A stretch of DNA of 64,000 nucleotides from Blastomussa wellsi (lineage: Eukaryota; Cnidaria; Anthozoa; Scleractinia; Plerogyridae): positions 28,723,038 to 28,787,037 of the forward strand of contig OX393562.1 in assembly GCA_947652115.1 (NCBI GenBank), written 5' to 3'. The position numbers and the translations under genes are program-made. The notes beneath the pieces were generated by a model. The model did not search any database. It saw nothing but the letters and a program-made list of their open reading frames with translations, and was not told the origin of the DNA. Positions 60,658-64,000 of the stretch are shown here, piece by piece. Each line of letters begins with the position of its first letter. The first letter of the stretch is position 1.

Positions 60658-61893
60658 TTATAAACGGGTTTCGGCCCCCGGTGCGGAGCTTCTTCTCCAG
60701 CTTGAATACCTCCCTGTGGTTCGAATGCTTCCTCCATGGTTGTTAGAACTGTCAAGTAGCAGAGTCCCCATGTTTGAGGTGTTACCTTGAAGCCTGCAGG
60801 TTCTGAGGCAAAGACAGCAGAGGGCAATCGTTTCTTTTCCTTTCTGCGTCAAAAAGAAATAGATTAAAGGAAAAACGGAACAGTGACTAAACAGGAGCCA
60901 AATGCAGATGGTGAAGCCAATATTCATGCTGGTAGCGCTGATTATTGAAGAAAAGTCAAACATGAGGACGAACATGAAAACATAAACCGGCGACCAACAA
61001 ATAATTATGGAGATTAGAGTCAGTAAGATAATCTTCACGGCTTTTCTTTGTCGTTTGTGCTTACTCAGAACTTTCCTGAACGAGTCCCTCTCATTCCTGT
61101 TCAGTTGAAGATGGAACCTTCTCTTTCTTTTTACAAGAGTGTACATTGTTATCGAATGCAGCATTGTGATCAGAAGTAACGGGCCAAAAAACAGCGCCAG
61201 TTTGGCAATAATTGCTTTGTCGTATGTTTCTGAATCTGGCCAATCCTCCGTGCAAAAATGTTTATTTTCACCGACTTGTTTCATTGTTTTGAACTGGACG
61301 TAAAAACTTGACTCCGCAATCGCTATGATCCACGCGACAGGCGTAAAGTGGCAGACCAGCCTTTTTCGGAGACGAATATGAAACGGAAACCGCACAGCGA
61401 GAAACTTCTCGCACGTTATGGTCAGAAGGTTCATCAAGGACGCCAGGACTGCAGTATTCTGTACAAAGGTGACGAGAGAGCACATTATGTGGCCGAATGC
61501 CCAGAACTCGAAAACGTACAGATCCAAAGTAACAAACGGTATGCAGAATACTGTGATAAGCAGATCGGATATGACAAGGTTGACAGTCGCCAAGTTCGAA
61601 GAATTCCGCCGCTTCGAAGAAAAAAGAATGGAAATCAGAATGGGAATATTTCCAAGCAACGATATCGCTGCGATGGAAAACAGCGAAAATGCTATGAAGG
61701 CAAGTCCTGCCCTCGTGAAAGTACACTCCAGCGAGTAACACACATTGGGCTCGGTGGATCCGTTTGCTGTCAAGTTTGCCATGATGGCTGTTGGCCTCAA
61801 GGTCAGTGGATTGCAAGCATGTGATCCTTGCGGACTAGTCTTGCAATATAGATGTGCAACGATACGAGCTGAGGCTTTTGAAAGGAAGATCAC
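60658..61893 (-). CDS. Class A (rhodopsin-type) GPCR, intronless, peptide-receptor-like
   Basis: 411 residues from the first Met. The Met at residue 38 (61782) begins MANLTANGS with two N-glycosylation sites and is a likely alternative start. TM1 has GN (81-82). TM2 has LVISDLL with the conserved Asp110. Cys138 before TM3 can pair with Cys214 in loop 2. The TM3 end is C-E-K-F (161-164) in place of DRY. Loop 3 is strongly basic (SKHKRQRKAVK). TM6 carries the classical CWSP (299-302), and TM7 has FPLIYF in place of NPxxY. A cysteine cluster (CCLCLRTC, 359-366) after TM7 suits palmitoylation. The tail is Ser/Gly-rich. Layout is that of a neuropeptide receptor; ligand unknown. It keeps Asp2.50 and CWxP, which the 46.8-kb relative has lost. 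Confidence 0.87.
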   Translation of the reverse strand: MIFLSKASARIVAHLYCKTSPQGSHACNPLTLRPTAIMANLTANGSTEPNVCYSLECTFTRAGLAFIAFSLFSIAAISLLGNIPILISILFSSKRRNSSNLATVNLVISDLLITVFCIPFVTLDLYVFEFWAFGHIMCSLVTFVQNTAVLASLMNLLTITCEKFLAVRFPFHIRLRKRLVCHFTPVAWIIAIAESSFYVQFKTMKQVGENKHFCTEDWPDSETYDKAIIAKLALFFGPLLLITMLHSITMYTLVKRKRRFHLQLNRNERDSFRKVLSKHKRQRKAVKIILLTLISIIICWSPVYVFMFVLMFDFSSIISATSMNIGFTICIWLLFSHCSVFPLIYFFLTQKGKETIALCCLCLRTCRLQGNTSNMGTLLLDSSNNHGGSIRTTGRYSSWRRSSAPGAETRL

Positions 61894-63352
61894 GACCTCC
61901 TACGCAAACCGACGCCAAGAGGTGACTGCGGTGAATCAAAAGATCGACTAACATACATCCTGCAAAATAATGCCCAGCAAAAAGAACATAATTATAATAG
62001 TTTGCAATGAAATGCCCAGGGCTTTTATTCTCTCCGATATTAATAATGCATTTGAAAACTAATCATTTCTTATTGCGTCCTGAACTGATAAACTGCGTAT
62101 CACTCCACTGGGGCATATTTTAGGCAAAAAGATAGATATTAATCGGCAATCTTTTTTGTTAGACTAATTATTCGTGTGCTAGAGATAACATGAATCTAAT
62201 TATGCGAAAATCAGGATCGCGTGTCCAACCATTTTTTTCCGTGATTCGCCGTTCAATCGTCTAAATTGGAGATGTAACGTACGTTGGTCTGTGGCTAAAA
62301 CAAGACAATAGTCTGAAAGAAAAACACAGCAGCCGATAAACATTGACAAATTCTATTTTCGATTATCTAGCGTAGGCTTTCAGATGTAAAACAATACCAA
62401 AGGAAATTAAGAATGGAGTTTTAAAATGAAAGCATCACTTTGCTTAAAGAGACGTCGAAAGTATCTTAAAAGTCACCGAAAGACCTACATATGAACGCCA
62501 GAAATATAGTTATTATTTGGATTAAAAATAAAACAGCTGAAAATCACGGCTTACGCTATGCTGTGCGTAATTTGTCACTAGCGAAAATCACACACTTCAG
62601 AAGCCAACATTAGCATACATCACAGTTTACAGACGTAATTAGACAACGTTTTTTCCTGATGTCTGTTGGCCTGGTGAAGTGGTTATACCAAATGAACACG
62701 GATCATGCTGTGTATTAAATATTTTATGGCGCACAAAACGCCCCCAAAGTTTTATCCTAGGGAAACGCATTGGGGTCCCCATGGTGAAAATTACGAAAAT
62801 GCAGAGTGGCGTATATCGCGCTTCAATGGCGTTTATCTTAAGTAATTTTGGATGAGTCTTTGGACGAACCTCTCAAGTTATCTTTATTATGTTGCAATCG
62901 ATTTAGACAGTTTTGAGAATAATGCTAATTTCAGCAATTGTTAAAACTTTGTTTTGCATTTCAGCCATTTTTTATTTAATTTACCATTAACCTGCCATGC
63001 CTCAATACTTGTTTTGTTGAGCTGCAATCTTTTCTCGCATGCACGGGTTTTGTATAGAGCACTTAATGCATATCTTAAGGGAAATCAATTACAGCCATCG
63101 AAGGCGCCGCGACCTTTTGGGACGCTTTTAGTTAGCACCCTAATCGCAATAAATAATACGTAAAATATTGAATATTGTATGAGCTTTAATGCACTAGTAC
63201 TTCACTGGAAGGGTTTTGAAATATACAGACACAGAAAATCCTAGTTTAAGTATCACAAATACTGTTCGTTGGTGGTTTGCGTAACAGCAATTAAGACTTC
63301 AGGTAAGTAAATATAAAAATATACTTCTACATTTTGCTATATTCTTATTTAG
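61894..63352. other. Gene-free stretch at the right end
   Basis: No supported exon, hairpin or SINE was recognised. The ORF at 62954-63163 has no motif. Confidence 0.4.
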
Positions 63353-63420
63353 AATTATGACGAAGTTGATGATACTATCTACAGTCACAACAGAAAAGTT
63401 CATGGATATCTACGTATTAG
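63353..63420 (+). CDS. Possible SEA-domain exon of a fourth paralogue (D), partial
   Basis: The exon follows attcttatttag and ends at AG/gtacgc. It is phase 0 in and phase 2 out, exactly as the matching exons of copies B (9935-9993) and C (40694-40752), but three codons longer. It encodes NYDEVDDTIYSHN...GYLRI, which fits the I/V-Y ... G-x-x-x-L-R-F/I pattern of copy C (VYDGY...GVTTLRF). A possible next exon start at 63873 (acceptor tttcatttag) would read SKVYCDLDQRF. The upstream exons were not found. A chance match remains possible. Confidence 0.3.
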
Positions 63421-64000
63421 GTACGCCTTTCTAAGTGTTTTTGTGCTTTACCTTGATTATCAATTGAGGATGTACGTTACTCCGGGGAGGGGTGGGGGAT
63501 AACAAAAAAACCAAACCTCGAACGCTAAAACGAAGAGATTAATTAGTGGTCCTATTTCACAAGAGCTCGCCAAGAACGCGCTGTACTTTAAAGTACAATG
63601 CATAAATTTATGAATATATTAAAAGGAAAAAAAAAATATGCTTTATCAGTGTCTGTTCAACACCGACTCACTGGAGGCATTCATTTATTAAGAGAAAAAG
63701 ATATTTTGTAATGAATAGTTAAGGAGAACTGAACACATACGATGGCGTAAGGGTATTATACCTGTTGACCTAAAATAACAGCCAAATGGATGTGTTGGCA
63801 AAATATTTCGCACTGGTGTAGAAAAGTATACATAGGCAACAGCAAAGATCTTTCCCTTATCAATTTCATTTAGCAAGGTTTATTGTGACCTCGATCAAAG
63901 ATTTGATGCAGAAATAAGTATTTATAAATGAGGTTTTAGTCAAAGCTCTCTTCAAAGTGTGGGAGTCTCGGCAAGTTTCCCTTTCGCAAACGGTCGACGC

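Noticed and set aside
61348..61824. Plus-strand ORF of 158 codons
   Set aside because: It lies entirely antisense to the well-supported GPCR at 60658-61893 and has no recognisable composition. The same applies to plus-strand ORFs opposite the 46.8-kb GPCR.

Overview
The window reads as nuclear DNA of an anthozoan cnidarian, most likely a reef-building coral (inference). It is AT-rich, with intron-split genes, long gene-poor stretches, many palindromic and SINE-type repeats, and proteins carrying the minicollagen-type cysteine motif C-x3-C-x3-C-x3-C-x3-CC, which is known from cnidarians. No bacterial, organellar, rRNA or CRISPR signature was seen.

Layout. 0.5-1.5 kb: the 3' part of a secreted protein gene (copy A) whose last exon encodes two minicollagen-type cysteine-rich domains (CRDs) and a basic tail. 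3.8-11.1 kb: a complete ten-exon paralogue (copy B) with signal peptide, cysteine-rich WSC-like domain, Thr/Pro linker, SEA-like region, CRDs and a very acidic tail. 37.6-42.1 kb: a six-exon paralogue (copy C) with signal peptide, Pro/Thr linker, SEA domain, two CRDs and a basic tail. At 63.35 kb one exon looks like a SEA exon of a possible fourth copy that runs off the right edge. Exon phases agree among the copies wherever they can be compared.

Between and beyond these lie three small genes (21.6, 25.4 and 32.6 kb). Each encodes a signal peptide followed by one RFGR sequence, so each looks like a single-copy RFamide-type neuropeptide precursor. They share a splice acceptor just before the ATG and a phase-2 intron after 75-77 codons. 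Two intronless class A (rhodopsin-type) GPCR genes lie on the minus strand at 46.8-47.9 and 60.7-61.9 kb. Both have E-K-F in place of DRY. The locus therefore mixes a secreted SEA/CRD protein family with candidate peptide ligands and candidate peptide receptors.

The rest is non-coding. It holds at least three tRNA-derived SINE families, one as a head-to-tail dimer. It also holds many foldback/MITE-like elements, some nested in each other or in introns of copy B, a 1.46-kb inverted repeat abutting the 21.6-kb precursor gene, a 21-22-bp minisatellite at 53.8-54.1 kb and several microsatellites. All exon models are manual readings of splice signals and phase and have not been tested against transcripts.
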